A stretch of 64,000 bases of DNA from Saccopteryx bilineata (GCF_036850765.1 NC_089493.1:166777640-166841639), one strand, 5' to 3'; counted from the stretch's first letter, positions 46,978 through 59,605 are shown. Numbers and translations: made by a program. The notes: a model not told the origin generated them from the letters alone.

Positions 46978-47644
46978 GTGAGTTCAGTTTTTATTTCTAT
47001 TTATTTCTCAGATAAATTATATTTTCTAAATAAATTTATATGTTTTAAAAACCATTGTGAAGAAAGTTTATAAAATTTTTAAAAACTTGGGGTTTATTTT
47101 AATGGTGATACTATAAAATTGAGCGCTAATTATCAGTTTGTTTCATCTGCTTTCCAAAAGATTGCACATGATTTTTTAAATGTGAACTCCCAACCTTTTA
47201 AAGCCTTCCACTATAATTATCACTTACCACTTATTCACTTAAGAATTGCCCAACTACAGAAGGTACATTGTTTACATGTAGAAATACATATATAATTTAT
47301 AAACTAACTTAGAACTGAGAGAAAATTATTGAGACTCCTAAATCCTTGGATTAGTGTAGCAGAAATAAAATACATCACAGAATTTTTAGCATTATATTTA
47401 GAGTTTGAACCTAAAACTAAATTCCAAAAGATTCCTTCACTTTAAATGTCTTTTCTGAACCTTGAAACTGCATTAGTTCCCTTCAGAACTTTAATGCTTA
47501 TTATATTTTAAAATGTAAACATATTTTAAATAGTAGATCCAGGTGAGAGGTTCGACTGGTCCCTAAATGTTGAGTTTGTGTGTCAGTGGTTACCCAGGTT
47601 CATATTGATGGAGTCATAGAATATAAAATGTAAATTAGTCATTG

Positions 47645-48232
47645 CTGCCCTAGCCAGATAGCTTAGCTGGTTAGAACATTGTCCTGATATGCCAAGCTTG
47701 TAGGTTCTACACCCAGTCAGGGCACATACAAGAGTCAACTGGGAGTGCACGGATGGGTGGAACAACAAATCAGTGTTTCTCTCTCCCCTTTTCTCTCTAT
47801 CTAAAATAAGTTTGTTTGTTTGTTTTGTATTTTTATGAAGTGAGAAGTGTGGGGGGTTGGCAGACAGACAGACTCCTGCATGCGCCCGACTGGGATCCAC
47901 CTGGCATGCCCATCAGATGGCGATGTTCTGCCCATCTGGGGCATTGTTCTGCTGCAACCGGAGCCATTCTAGCACCTGAGGCAGAGGCCATAGAACCATC
48001 CTCAGTGCCCGGCCCAACTTTTATCTCATGGAGCTTTGGCTGAAGGAGGGGAAGAGAGAGATAAAAGGAGAGGGGAAGAGAGAGAGATAAAGGAGAAGGG
48101 GAAGGGTGGAGAAGCAGATGGGCACTTCTCCTGTGTGCCCTGACCAGGAATCAAACCCAGGACTTCCACACGCCGGGCCGATGCTCTACCACTGAGCCAA
48201 CTGGCCAGGGCCTAAAATAAGTTTTTAAAAAA
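47645..48232 (+). mobile_element. tRNA-derived SINE interrupted by another SINE
   Basis: Head CTGCCCTAGCCAGATAGCTT, GGTTAGAACATTG, GTCAGGGCACATA and a CT body up to 47813. Its A/T tail resumes after the inserted element. Candidate duplication TAGTCATTG (47636) and TAGCCATTG (48233). Confidence 0.75.
47814..48211 (-). mobile_element. Long tRNA-derived SINE, reverse orientation, nested
   Basis: Same family as 19165-19540 (minus strand GGCCCTGGCCAGTTGGCTCA). Flanked by a perfect 13-bp duplication CTAAAATAAGTTT (47801 and 48212), so it landed in the tail of the element at 47645. It has an internal duplication of a GAGAGGGGAAGAGAGAGA-type unit. Confidence 0.9.
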
Positions 48233-48241
48233 TAGCCATTG

Positions 48242-48591
48242 TGGGTCTGGGCTGATTGGCTCAGTGTTAGAGCATTGACCCAGCGTGTGGATGTCCTGGA
48301 TTTGATTCCCAGTCAGGGTACACAGGAGAAGCACCCATCTACTTTTCCCCTCTTCCCCTGCCCTCCTTTCTCTCTTCTTCTCCTCTCCAGCAGCCATGGC
48401 TCTATTGGAGCAATTGGCCCAGGGTGCTGAGGATGGCTTCATGGCCTCCACCTCAGGCGCTAGAGAATGGCTCTGGTTGCTATGGTCCCAGATGGGCAGA
48501 GCATCACCACCTAGTGGGCTTGCCAGGTGGATCCAACTGGGGCATATGCAAGAGTCTGTCTCTGCTTCCCCTCCTCTCACTAATTTTTTTT
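48242..48591 (+). mobile_element. Long tRNA-derived SINE, forward orientation
   Basis: GGTCTGGGCTGATTGGCTCA head, ATTTGATTCCC box and the same long body family as 47814-48211 in opposite orientation. Flanked by AAAATAGCCATTG (48229) and AAAATAGCTATTG (48592), one mismatch. Confidence 0.88.
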
Positions 48592-50184
48592 AAAATAGCT
48601 ATTGCTCCTCCTCCTAAAAACAAAACAATGAAATCATATTTGCAATTAAATGTCATTTTAAACAGTTGAAAATGGTATGATACAGAAGACTATGTTTCAG
48701 TAGAGTTCTCATAGTAAGAGAGTTTGAGAATGTTGGCTTAAAGAACAGAAGTTTCATGTACACAAATTCTACACAAGCTAATCAATTCAACTAAAAATGA
48801 TTCCGTCTGAACTACATGTTTGTCTTCTGTATTCCTTGTTATAGCACTTTAATGAAGCTAACTCCTGATCTGTAATCAGGAGAAAGTGGAAAATACAATG
48901 AATCATTTGTTAGTAATAAAAAAGACAATTTTCAAGGATAGTGCTGTGTTCCCTCCAATTTGCATATATAGTGGGTGGGAGGTAACTATATTTTCTGTAG
49001 TGTTTGTAGCACAGTCCTTTTAAAGGGACAACTATGTATATTATCAACACTTTGCAATTTTAAAGAGTCTGTGGAAATTTTTCATGATAGAAAAGAAAAT
49101 CTTTACTGTGGATCAAAAAATTCACTAATTGTCAAAAATAATGAAAATGAGGTAAAATAATTAGAACAAATATCTCTATATCCAGTAAATTTATTTAAAT
49201 AAACTTACCATGAGTTCACTTCCTCCAATTCCAAAGTCATTACTTCAGTATAATGTAGGTGTATAAATAAGGAAGTAATGCAGCCTACTGGTATATCCCT
49301 TTGTGACTTTATATTGAAGAATATATAAACATTTCCCCAATAAGTTTTAAAAATAAACTTAATACTATATTGGATATGGCATAAGCCAAATAATTTTGAA
49401 ATATGAAGAAATTAGAGTAAATCATACTTTGACTACCTCACAAAGACAGTTTTTACTGAGTACGTACTTTCTGAGGTAGTCAGGAGAGTAAAAAGAAAAA
49501 AATTTTAGACAGTATCGATACTATCAGGAGGAGGAGATGTTTGAGGATTGGCACAAAATTGCACAACTTTGCCAGTAATTTCAACAGTACTGATGTTCTC
49601 TTAATACATGTGGTATAAAATAACAGTAACTATGTAGAAATGTTGGGGAAAAACATAAGAATTAATAAAATAAAATTGGAAATTATTTCACATGTCATAG
49701 CTAATAAAGAGAATGAGTTTGTGAAATCAGAGTTGATAAACTTTCTGAGGGCAATGCCTGTGTCTTTCCATTGTTATATTGCCACTAACAAGAGCAGAAC
49801 TTTGCACAAGGCAAGAGTTCAATGTATGTTTGTAAAATGGTGAAAGCAACGCACCAATACAATGTGGGAAAAAGTAGATTTACAGTTGTGAGTACATGAA
49901 ACGCAGAGTTTATTCTTGTACTATTATTTATTTATTATTGCATTATTTTCTACTTGAGCAACTGTAGATCTACTTTTGCCAAACCGTGTATATGTAGGTT
50001 CGGATAAAAACCCAACATCATATATCTAATAATTTGACAACAAAAGTAAATATGCCTTAAAGAAAGCCTTATAATTTAAGGTGTATATATATTAACAAAA
50101 CAAACATGGCTTGTTCAATCCAGCACAGGGTTGTAATTACTGTAACTGGTTACTGAAGCAGCAGAGGCTGCAGTTTCCCAGTGA

Positions 50185-50208
50185 GGACTCTGGGCGCCGC
50201 TGTTGGCC
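50185..50208 (+). promoter_or_regulatory. CSE of the B5 promoter
   Basis: Identical to the B4 CSE and embedded in identical flanks (50134-50846 versus 39966-40678). Confidence 0.9.
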
Positions 50209-50436
50209 AGAGTGGAGAGCTTGGCGCTGGCTATCGCCTCGCGCAGCCGCCGCTCACCTTCCTCGGCTCAGACTCGCTACGGCGAGCTTTTCCACCGCTT
50301 CCTCTTCTGGAAAAGAAGAAACTCTGACCCCCACGCAGGAACTAAAACAAGTTCGGAGCTCCGGACATCTGCGACACAGAGATTATTTGCCATCCGGCGT
50401 CTTCAGGCCGGTGAGCAAGCTGAGGGGGGAAGAGGA

Positions 50437-52845
50437 ATGGGGAGCGGCGCTGGGGACAGGGCTTGGGCTGAGCGGCGACTGGTGCTCTTTCCCTTTCTGC
50501 TGTCTTTGTTCTGCCCGGCGCTCTCGGAGCCGATCCGCTACAGGATCCCCGAGGAAATGCCCGAGGGCTCGCTGGTGGGGAACCTCGCCAAGGACCTGGG
50601 ACTCAGTGTCCGCGAGTTACCGACTCGAAAACTGCGCGTCAGTTCTGAGAAGCCTTACTTCTCTGTGAGCGCAGAGCGCGGGGAGTTACTCGTGAGCAGC
50701 AGCAGGCTGGACCGGGAGCAGATATGCGGGAAGAAGCCAGTTTGCGCCCTGGAATTTGAGGTGGTCGCTGAAAACCCGTTGAACTTTTACCACGTGAACG
50801 TGGAGATCGAGGATATTAATGATCACACCCCAAAATTCATGCAAAAATATTTTGAGCTGCAAATAAGTGAGTCCACAGTACCTGGCACGCGATTTATATT
50901 AGAAGTAGCAGAAGATGGAGATATTGGCATAAACTCTCTGCAGAATTATAAACTCTCTCTCAGCCCTAGTTTCTCATTGATAAATAAGGAGAAACAAGAT
51001 GGTAGTAAATACCCGGAACTGATATTGGAGAAACCCTTAGACCGGGAAAAACAGAGTTATCATAGATTAGTTCTCACGGCCTTGGATGGTGGAGATCCAC
51101 CTCTAAGCGGCACTATTGAGCTCCGGATCCTGGTCACCGATGCCAATGATAACCCCCCTGTATTCAACCAGAACGTTTACAAAGTCAGCCTTCCAGAAAA
51201 TGTGCCCCCAGGCACCACTGTGCTGCAGGTGTCAGCCACTGACCTGGATGAGGGTGTTAACTCAGAAATAACTTATTCCTTCTACAGGACCGGGCAAGTC
51301 TTCCATCTGAATTCAAAGAGCGGGAAAATTACCACGTTAAGGACACTAGATTTCGAAGAAATTAAAGAATATTCTATAGTAGTGGAAGGAAGGGATGGTG
51401 GAGGACTGGTTGCACAATGCACAGTTGAAATTAACATCCAAGATGAAAATGACAACAGTCCAGACATTACATTTCATTCTCTAGTGGAAATGATTCTGGA
51501 AAACACAGTGCCGGGAACGCTAATTGCTTTGATCAAAATACATGATCAAGATTCTGGAGAGAATGGGGAGGTTAATTGTCGATTAGAGGGTGAAGTCCCG
51601 TTTCAGATCATCTCTTTGTCCAAAACTTCATATAAATTGGTAACAGAAGGGATCCTGGACCGAGAGCAGACTCCGGAGTACAATGTCACCATCACAGCCA
51701 CTGATAGGGGCAAGCCGCCCCTCTCCTCCAGCACCACCATCATCCTGCACATCACCGATGTCAATGACAACGCTCCGGTTTTCCAACAGTCAGCCTACCT
51801 GGTCCACGTGCCAGAAAACAACCCGCCCGGAGCCTCCATAGCGCAGGTCAGCGCCTCCGACCCCGACCTGGGACCCAATGGCCGCGTCTCCTACTCCATC
51901 GTGGCCAGCGACCTGGAGCCGCGCGCGCTGTCGTCCTACGTGTCGGTGAGCGCGCAAAGCGGGGTGGTGTTCGCGCAGCGCGCCTTCGACCACGAGCAGC
52001 TGCGCGCTTTCGAGCTGACGCTGCAGGCGCGTGACCAGGGCTCGCCCGAGCTCAGCGCCAACGTCAGCCTGCGTGTGTTAGTGGACGACCGCAACGACAA
52101 TGCGCCAAGAGTGTTGTACCCGGCGCTGGGGCCCGACGGCTCTGCGCTCTTCGACACAGTGCCGCGCGCAGCGCAGCCCGGCTACCTGGTTACCAAGGTG
52201 GTGGCGGTGGATGCAGATTCGGGACACAACGCCTGGCTGTCCTACCACGTGCTGCAGGCCAGCGAGCCCGGACTGTTCAGCCTCGGGCTGCGCACCGGAG
52301 AAGTGCGCACCGCAAGAGCTTTGGGCGACAGGGACGCGGCCCGCCAGCGGCTTTTGGTCGCTGTGCGTGATGGGGGACAGCCACCCCTCTCAGCCACCGT
52401 CACACTGCACCTCGTTTTCGCTGACAGCCCTCAAGAGGTACTGCCAGACGTCAGTGACCGTCCCGCACCCTCTGACCCCCAGGCTGAGCTGCAGTTTTAT
52501 CTGGTGGTGGCCTTGGCCTTGATCTCCGTGCTCTTCCTGCTCGCGGTGATTCTGGCGGTCGCCCTGCACCTTCGTCGCTCCTCCAGCCCTTCCACCTGGA
52601 GCTGCTTTCAGCAAGGTCTCTGTGTCAAGTCTAGTCCTGTGATTCCCCCCATCTACTCTGAAAGGACTTTACCTTATTCTTACAATCTGTGCGTTGCTCA
52701 AGCTGGAAAGACAGAGTTCAATTTTCTAAAATGTAATGAGCAGTTAGGTTTAGAACAAAACATACTTTGTGGTGATTCATCTGGGGCCTTTTTTCCACTT
52801 TGTAATTCCAGGGAGTCGACTTCCCATCGTGAAACACTAACAGCG
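50437..52845 (+). CDS. PCDHGB5: Protocadherin gamma-B5 variable exon
   Basis: 803 codons to GCG|GTGAGT. Residues 1 to about 136 (leader and EC1) equal B4. EC2-EC4 are distinct: EVAEDGDIGINSLQNYKLSL, then EVNCRLEGEVPFQIISLSK, which fit B5. Membrane span from about residue 687. The tail resembles B4 until STSH, then continues RETLTA to the donor, as in B6, where B4 stops. The EC5-EC6 start QQSAYLVHVPENNPPGAS is the shared gamma-B form. Sharing EC1 with B4 leaves EC2 and EC3 as the main source of recognition difference. Confidence 0.94.
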
Positions 52846-53124
52846 GTGAGTTCTACTTAAATGTCTAGTCCTTTTTATCATCTACCCAATGTTCTGTGTT
52901 TTTATGAAAATATGCTACATTTCCATGTCTAGTGAGTTGTCTTAGGGGAATTATAGCCTGTCAAGAAGCTGTGCTTCCATTTGTCAAGGGGAGTGGTCAA
53001 TTGAGAGTTACAATGAACCATAAAATAGTTATCGTACCAAGTTTGGATTTACAAAGCAGTGAGAATGTGACCATTTTTTTACAGCAAAGATATTGTACCA
53101 ATTTGTTACCTTTTTATTTTATTT

Positions 53125-53242
53125 TTTCTTTCTTTTTTTTAGTGAGAGGAGGGGAGTCAGAGAGATAGACTCCCACATGTGCAGTGACCGGGATCCACCT
53201 GGCAAACCCATTAGGGGGTGATGCTCTGCCCATCTGGGGCCT
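53125..53242 (-). mobile_element. SINE fragment, reverse orientation
   Basis: Contains GACCGGGATCCACCTGGCAA and GGGGTGATGCTCTGCCCATC, the 3' part of the long SINE family at 19165. The tRNA head is missing, so this is a 5'-truncated insertion. No clear duplication. Confidence 0.78.
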
Positions 53243-53504
53243 CCTTTTTTCAGTTATTGAAATTTACCCACTAATTGTCTCATTTTAAACATATTTAAAT
53301 TTTTATTATGGTCAAACATTAAATTTAAAGCACACAATCATTTAATTCACCCTTTAGACAAAAGAACATGCTACTAGGTATTTTCCTTCACTGATTTTGC
53401 TGGTACTGTTTCTGCCCTTTTTTATGCCTATTCTTTATGTCTAGTTTCTTATATGTACCTGTTTATAATTCTTTGAACCCTTAAAACTGTAAGAAAAATA
53501 CTCT

Positions 53505-53510
53505 GTGTTT

Positions 53511-53597
<87 letters not shown>

Positions 53598-53598
53598 C
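53505..53598 (+). repeat. Compound TG/GA microsatellite
   Basis: A TG run to about 53533 passes directly into a GA run with two GACA interruptions. Reading frames across it are low-complexity and not genes. Confidence 0.95.
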
Positions 53599-54713
53599 TC
53601 AATGAACTCACCAGAAGGTCCAAATAATTATCTAAGTTCCTTTAAGTTTTCTTGAATGCAAAATATTTCTCTTCCTCTTTATAGTTATTAGAAGGAGAGA
53701 CTTGATAAAAGAAAAGGAAATGCTACTGCCTGTATCACTTACTCTCATTTCTGAACTATATTTTTTGAAGAAGATACAGGGGGAAAGTCCATAGATGGGC
53801 CTTATCATTTGGAGCCTTAAACAGTAGTGACTAGAAGTTTTTTCATCATCATTGTATCCATAGGAGGTGAGGAGAAGGCTACATTTTTACTTTTAAAGAA
53901 AAAACTTCTCATTTCATGCATATGCAAAGCTCCCATTAAATAAGCCTGTCTTTTGCTCGGTTTCCCTTAGGAGCTGCTTCAGTAAATGGTGTCTTTACAA
54001 ACTACTGAAAGAAATTTCTTATGATGGCACTGACTTTTTCCTTTCTAGTGGTAATTTGTCTATATTATTACATAAGTTTCAGTGACTCTTAGACTAAGAA
54101 GTTTAAGACTACTTTTTTTAAATTGCATGATTTATTGATGAAAGAATTGAAATGAAAACCTGCTTTTCAGTGTATGTTCATTTAGGAAACTTAAAATTTT
54201 TGAATTGGCTTGAGTTTTACAATCACAAATATGTAAAAATTCTAACCCAATACTTTCAAAATTTAGCAATATTGGGTCAGAAAGTCTATTACTATTGCCT
54301 AATTAAAATAATTTTTGTAAATAAATTTTTAAGAAAAACTTACTCAAGAAATTTTATTCTATCAAAATAACCCAATAAAATAATTTCAAAGTGAAAAATC
54401 TATTCATATATATTCATTCATAAATTATGTAAGATACATACATGTCTAAAATTTAAAATAGAAAACCAATTCTACCCAGAATTAAAGTTAACCTGATATT
54501 AAGAAAAATGGCGATTTAATAATACACTTAATAGAAATTTTACTCCACTTTATTTCCAACTAAGATATCCATAAAGATGGTTGCTTTTGAAATATGAATG
54601 TAAGAAACAATTAGAGACATCTAAAATCATAATTAGAAGAGAATAGTGTTTTCTTTCAATAATCTGTGATAAGTACTGTGTTATGTTATTTCGGTGAGTG
54701 TAGTAATGGCTTA

Positions 54714-54737
54714 GGACTCTGAGCGCCGCTGTTCACC
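54714..54737 (+). promoter_or_regulatory. CSE of the A9 promoter
   Basis: Reads GACTCTGAGCGCCGCTGTTC, identical to A7 across the element, with GTGTAGTAATGG upstream. Confidence 0.88.
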
Positions 54738-54972
54738 AACTCTAAGAAAAGCTCAATCAGCTCTCCGTTGGATGTTAGAATCTGCAACTACACAAAGCCC
54801 CGCAGATCCCACAAACCGTCTCCTGGACTGCAACAAAACTCAGCCTCATAACTTGGGACTTTCTGGGTTTCCCTGAGGGAAAGGATTACCATAATTTGTG
54901 GGAGGAAAAAAGAACCTAAGGAGTAAGCGTGCACCGAAAGCAGTCTGAAAAAAAATCCGGAGAGAAGCAACA

Positions 54973-57396
54973 ATGGCGGCTCCAATGAATAGCCTACACC
55001 ACGGTGGAATGGTCCTGCTGTGCCTTTTTCTGGGGAGGCTGTGGGAGATCCGGGCCAGCCAGATCCGCTACTCCGTGCCTGAAGAGACAGTAACAGGCTA
55101 TATCGTGGGCAACATCTCCAAGGACCTGGGGCTGGAGCCCCAGGAGCTGGCAGAGCGCGGAGTCCGCATCGTTTCCAGAGGTAGGACGCAGCTTTTCTCT
55201 CTGAACCCGAGAAGTGGAAGCTTGGTCACCGCAAGCAGGATAGACAGGGAGGAGCTCTGCGCTCAGAGCGCGCGGTGTCTGTTTAACTTTAAAGTCTTAG
55301 TTGAAGACAGGGTACAACTTTATGGAATAGAAATAGAAGTCACTGATATAAATGACAATGCCCCAAAATTCCAGGCCGAAAATCTGGAAATAAAAATTAA
55401 CGAAATCGCTGCACCAGGCACACGTTATCCACTCCCAGAGGCTATAGACCCGGATGTGGGCTTGAATTCCCTGCAGAGCTATCAGCTCAGCCCCAACCAC
55501 CACTTCTCCCTGGACGTGCAAACTGGAGACGATGGAACTATAAACCCAGGGCTGGTGCTGGAGCGCGCCCTGGACCGCGAGGAAGAGGCTGTTCATCACC
55601 TGGTCCTCATGGCCTCTGACGGCGGTGAACCTCATCGCTCCAGCACAGTGCACATCAGAGTGACAGTAATGGATATAAACGACAATGCCCCGGTGTTTGC
55701 TCAACTGATTTACCGAGTGACAGTCCCAGAGAACGTGCCTCCTGGCACCCAGCTGCTTACTGTAAGAGCTAATGACCCGGATGAGGGAGCCAATGGAGAA
55801 GTGGCCTATAAATTCTGGAAAATTAGTGAAAAACAATTTCCATTATTCCAGCTTAATGAAAACACCGGGGAAATAGCAACAGCAAGGATTCTAGATTATG
55901 AAGAATGTGCATTTTATGAAATGGAAATACAAGCTGAAGATGGTGGGGGATTGAAGGCATGGACGAAAGTGCTCATTTCGGTGGAAGATGTCAATGACAA
56001 TAGACCTGAAGTGATCATTACATCTCTGTTTAGTCCAGTGAGAGAAGATGCTCCTCGAGGAACAGTGATTGTTCTCTTTAATGTTCATGACCAAGACTCC
56101 GGGAAGAATGGCCAGGTTGTTTGTTCCATTCAGGAGATCCTACCTTTTCAATTAGAAAAATCAATAGAAGATTATTATAGATTGTTGACATCCCAACTTC
56201 TTGACAGAGAAAAATTCTCTGAATATAACATCACATTGACCGCAAAAGACAGAGGAACACCACCCCTGTCCACAGAAATTTACATCACTCTGCACGTGGT
56301 CGACATTAATGACAATCCACCCTCTTTCTCTCAAACCTCCTACTCAGGCTATCTCCCTGAGAACAATCTTAGAGGCACCTCCATCTTCTCTGTGACAGCC
56401 CATGACCCTGACAGCAATAAAAATGCCCAAGTTATTTACTCCTTGGCCGAAGACACCATCCAAGGGGCCCCTCTCTCCTCTTATGTCTCCATCAACTCAG
56501 ACACTGGTGTGCTTTATGCGCTTCGCTCCTTTGACTATGAGCAGTTTCAAGATCTTAAAATGCAGGTTATAGCAAGTGACAGCGGGGACCCACCACTCAG
56601 CAGCAATGTGTCACTGAGTATATTTGTGCTGGACCAGAACGACAATGCACCAGAGATCCTGTATCCTGCACTCCCCACTGATGGCTCCACGGGTGTGGAG
56701 CTGGCACCCCGCTCTGCCGAGCCTGGCTATCTGGTGACTAAGGTGGTGGCAGTGGACAGAGACTCAGGCCAGAACGCCTGGCTGTCCTACTGCCTGCTCA
56801 AGGCCAGCGAGCCAGGGCTCTTCGCGGTGGGGCTGCACACGGGCGAGGTGCGCACTGCGCGGGCCCTGCTAGACAGAGATGCGCTCAAGCAGAGCCTGGT
56901 GGTGGCGGTCCAGGACCACGGCCAGCCCCCTCTCTCGGCCACCGTCACGCTCACCGTAGCAGTAGCTGACAATATCCCAGATGTATTGGCTGACTTAGGC
57001 AGTCTTGAGATTCCTTCAAACCCGGAGGCCTCGGATCTCACTTTGTACCTGGTGGTGGCTGTAGCTGTGGTCTCCTGTGTCTTCCTCGCCTTTGTCATCG
57101 TCTTGCTGGCGCTCAGGCTTAGACGTTGGTACACATCACATCTGCCCCAGCCTTCAGGAGGCGGACTGGCTGGCACGCAGGCTTCTGCTTTTGTGGGTGT
57201 GGATGGGGTTCGGGCTTTCCTGCAGACCTATTCCCATGAGGTCTCCCTCACTGCGGACTCGAGGAGAAGTCACCTGATCTTCCCCCAGCCCAACTATGTG
57301 GACACGCTCATCAGCCAGGAGAGCTTTGAGAAAAAGGATCCTTTGTGCCTTTCAGATGATTCCAAGTTCCCTATAGAAGACACCCCTTTGGTTCCA
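54973..57396 (+). CDS. PCDHGA9: Protocadherin gamma-A9 variable exon
   Basis: 808 codons to CCA|GTGAGT, an unusual donor context for the gamma-A set. Start context ACAATGGCGGCTCC. Mature start near [15 protein letters not shown]. The tail ends [14 protein letters not shown], as I recall for the family. EC2 and most of EC3 are nearly identical to A8. EC4 differs ([16 protein letters not shown]). EC6 has [11 protein letters not shown], where the other five gamma-A exons have SYRLLK; the change is a CGC-to-TGC transition at 56791. Membrane span from about residue 691, then [13 protein letters not shown]. Confidence 0.93.
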
Positions 57397-57513
57397 GTGA
57401 GTTCAGTTTTTTTCCGTTTACTTTCTATTACAATTGACTTCTATCCAAGTGTTCGCATTTAAGGTAGGATATGTTCATATTAACATATTTTTCACCATTT
57501 ACATTTTCACTGG

Positions 57514-57704
57514 GTTCAGGGTATGGTGGCCCAGGCGTGTAGTCCCAGCTACTCGGGAGGCTGAAGCAGGAGGATTGCTTGAGCCTAGGAGTACTGGGCT
57601 GTCATAAGCTATGCCGAGCACTGTTTGGCATCAGTATGGTGATCTCCTGGGAGCAGGGGACCCACCAGGTTGCCTAGGGAAGGGTGAACCGGCTCAGGTC
57701 AGAA
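57514..57704 (+). pseudogene. 7SL RNA (SRP RNA) retropseudogene, 3'-truncated and tail-less
   Basis: Contains TAGTCCCAGCTACTCGGGAG, GGAGGATTGCTTGAGC, GGTGATCTCCTGGGAGCAGG and CACCAGGTTGCCTA, in 7SL order. It includes S-domain sequence that Alu-type SINEs lack. It starts at about the 7SL 5' end and stops near nucleotide 195 of about 300, with no A tail. A perfect 13-bp duplication ACATTTTCACTGG flanks it (57501 and 57705). Numerous substitutions make it a non-functional copy. Confidence 0.9.
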
Positions 57705-57728
57705 ACATTTTCACTGGACCCAATTTTT

Positions 57729-57932
57729 AAAAAGATTTTATTTATTAATTGTACAGAGAGAGGAATGGGTGGGGGAAGAGCTAGAAGTATTAACTCATAG
57801 TTGTTTTATTTTAGTTGTTCGTTGATTGCTTGTCATATGTGCCTTGACCTGGCAAGCCCAGGGTTTCAAAATGGTGACCTAAGCATTCCAGGTTGACGCT
57901 TTATCCACTGTGCCACCACAGGTCAGGGTGGG
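57729..57932 (-). mobile_element. SINE, bat type, reverse orientation
   Basis: The minus strand has CCTGACCTGTGGTGGCACAG, GCACATATGACAAGCAATCA and an A-rich end. Flanked by CCCAATTTTT (57719 and 57933). It inserted almost at the 3' duplication of the 7SL copy. Confidence 0.85.
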
Positions 57933-59605
57933 CCCAATTTTTGTTCTAACATTTGTAGAAGGCATTTTATTGGTTACATCGCTGATATAATTTTCATTTC
58001 CTCATAATAATTAACTTGGTCAATGACACCTTCCTCAAGGAGTGCTCTTATGATCCAATGTTAATATGGGCTTTTTGGATGGGGTGATTGATTAATTACC
58101 CTGGTTCACTACTAATTTTTGAGCTGGTTTTCTATTCTTAAAATGTATTGTTATCTTCAATGGACACATTGTAGAATCCTTACTCAGTCAATACTATTTT
58201 TGTAAGTGGAAATTAACAGGAAGGCAAATGCATTCTTTTCGGAGAAACAACTGGTGGCCCAGGTTTACTGCTTCTGCTCTTCTGTTTCTATGACAACAGC
58301 CCTTTGAGGTGACGTTTTTTCAGATCCACTGTTTGTAGAGGTTGTTTGCATTTGAAGATCATTTCTGAGGAAGATTCAAACTTCAGTTATTATCCATTTC
58401 CAAAACATATTAAAACATGTTTTATCCTTGTTTTCATATCCTCAAGATTTTAATTTCTTAATGCTATACATTCAAATTACTTATTGCTTGACATTCTTCT
58501 TTTCTATACTTTATGCCTCCTCAAGAGAGGTTCTGAGACTGAGCACTCTGAGAGCGCAAAGCAAGGGAAATAAAATTATTCTTCAACTCTGTTATTTATG
58601 GCTCAGTTCTTCAACCTTTGAGGCTAGAAGTAAATCTGGATATGGGAGATAATTTAGGAAAATATTCTCAAGAACTGCTAAGGATGTACTAAGATACATA
58701 GGGTTTTACCTATCAGAAAAAAGAATGATGTATTACTTCATTTGATTTTATACATACTGTCATTTCAAGTAGTAAATGATAGTGTAGAAAACTTTGAAAA
58801 CGAGCCTTGAAGTTGACTCAAAATACTGTTCTAAACATGCTGAATATAAGAGGTAATATGTCTGGGAATCTATTGTAACATACAGATATAATTATCTTAA
58901 ATACTCTCTATTCCTAAACTATTAGAAAAAAGGTAAACCGTCATATGTGGTCATATGTTTAACCATGCAGTAAGAGAATCTGTTGCTTAAAGTTTGCCCT
59001 GTGAAGTAATCTTTGGTACTTAGTGTTCATAAATATTAAAACATAAATTAATTTGAAAAAAGGTAATAACATAGATATTGATGAAGGCTTGCATGTCACA
59101 GTGGGAAACTACTATTCTCTACTATAAAAATGTCACTGCCTTTAAAAACAGAACACAGGGCTCACTGTATGAATGACTGAACAGAGTACGGACAATGGTA
59201 AATTCTATTTTTCTTGAGCAAGGTAGGACTGCATTGGTAACAGATTATATAACACAATAAGCTTGAAGATAAAATTCTTGTTCACCTTAATGTCTCTTCC
59301 TAAAAGAAATTAATTAAAATACCTTAGGTTGCTTCAAAATACTGAAGGAAGGCAATATATTTTAAAACAAAGGTGGTCTTGTGTCAATCATTGTTGCAGT
59401 TGGGTGATGGGTAAATTCGATAATAATTCTCCTTACTTTTGTATAAATTTGAAGTTATTCTAATAAATTTTATGAAAACATTAAGTATATACGCATCTGA
59501 TTGAAACTAAAATTTGGGGCTATTATGTAACTGCATTTTTGAAGGATCTAGAGATAAATTTAAATTGGATTCAAGACTAGAATGTCAGGCTGCAGTTCCA
59601 CACAG

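Larger units (their letters stand above)
46978..50184. other. A8-B5 spacer with nested SINEs
   Basis: AT-rich. Three SINEs are packed between 47645 and 48591. From 48605 to 50130 no repeat or gene remnant was recognised. Confidence 0.6.
52846..54713. other. B5-A9 spacer
   Basis: AT-rich, with a SINE fragment and a compound microsatellite (both listed). Parts align with the B4-A8 spacer. Confidence 0.6.
57397..59605. other. A9-B6 spacer
   Basis: AT-rich, containing a 7SL RNA retrocopy and, 12 bp after its duplication, a SINE. Nothing recognised from 57945 to 59600. Confidence 0.6.

Noticed and set aside
53441..53623. Ser-Leu-rich antisense frame
   Set aside because: Pure translation of the TG/GA microsatellite.
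57514..57704. Alu-like SINE
   Set aside because: It contains 7SL S-domain sequence that Alu elements lack and has no A tail, so it is a direct 7SL retrocopy.
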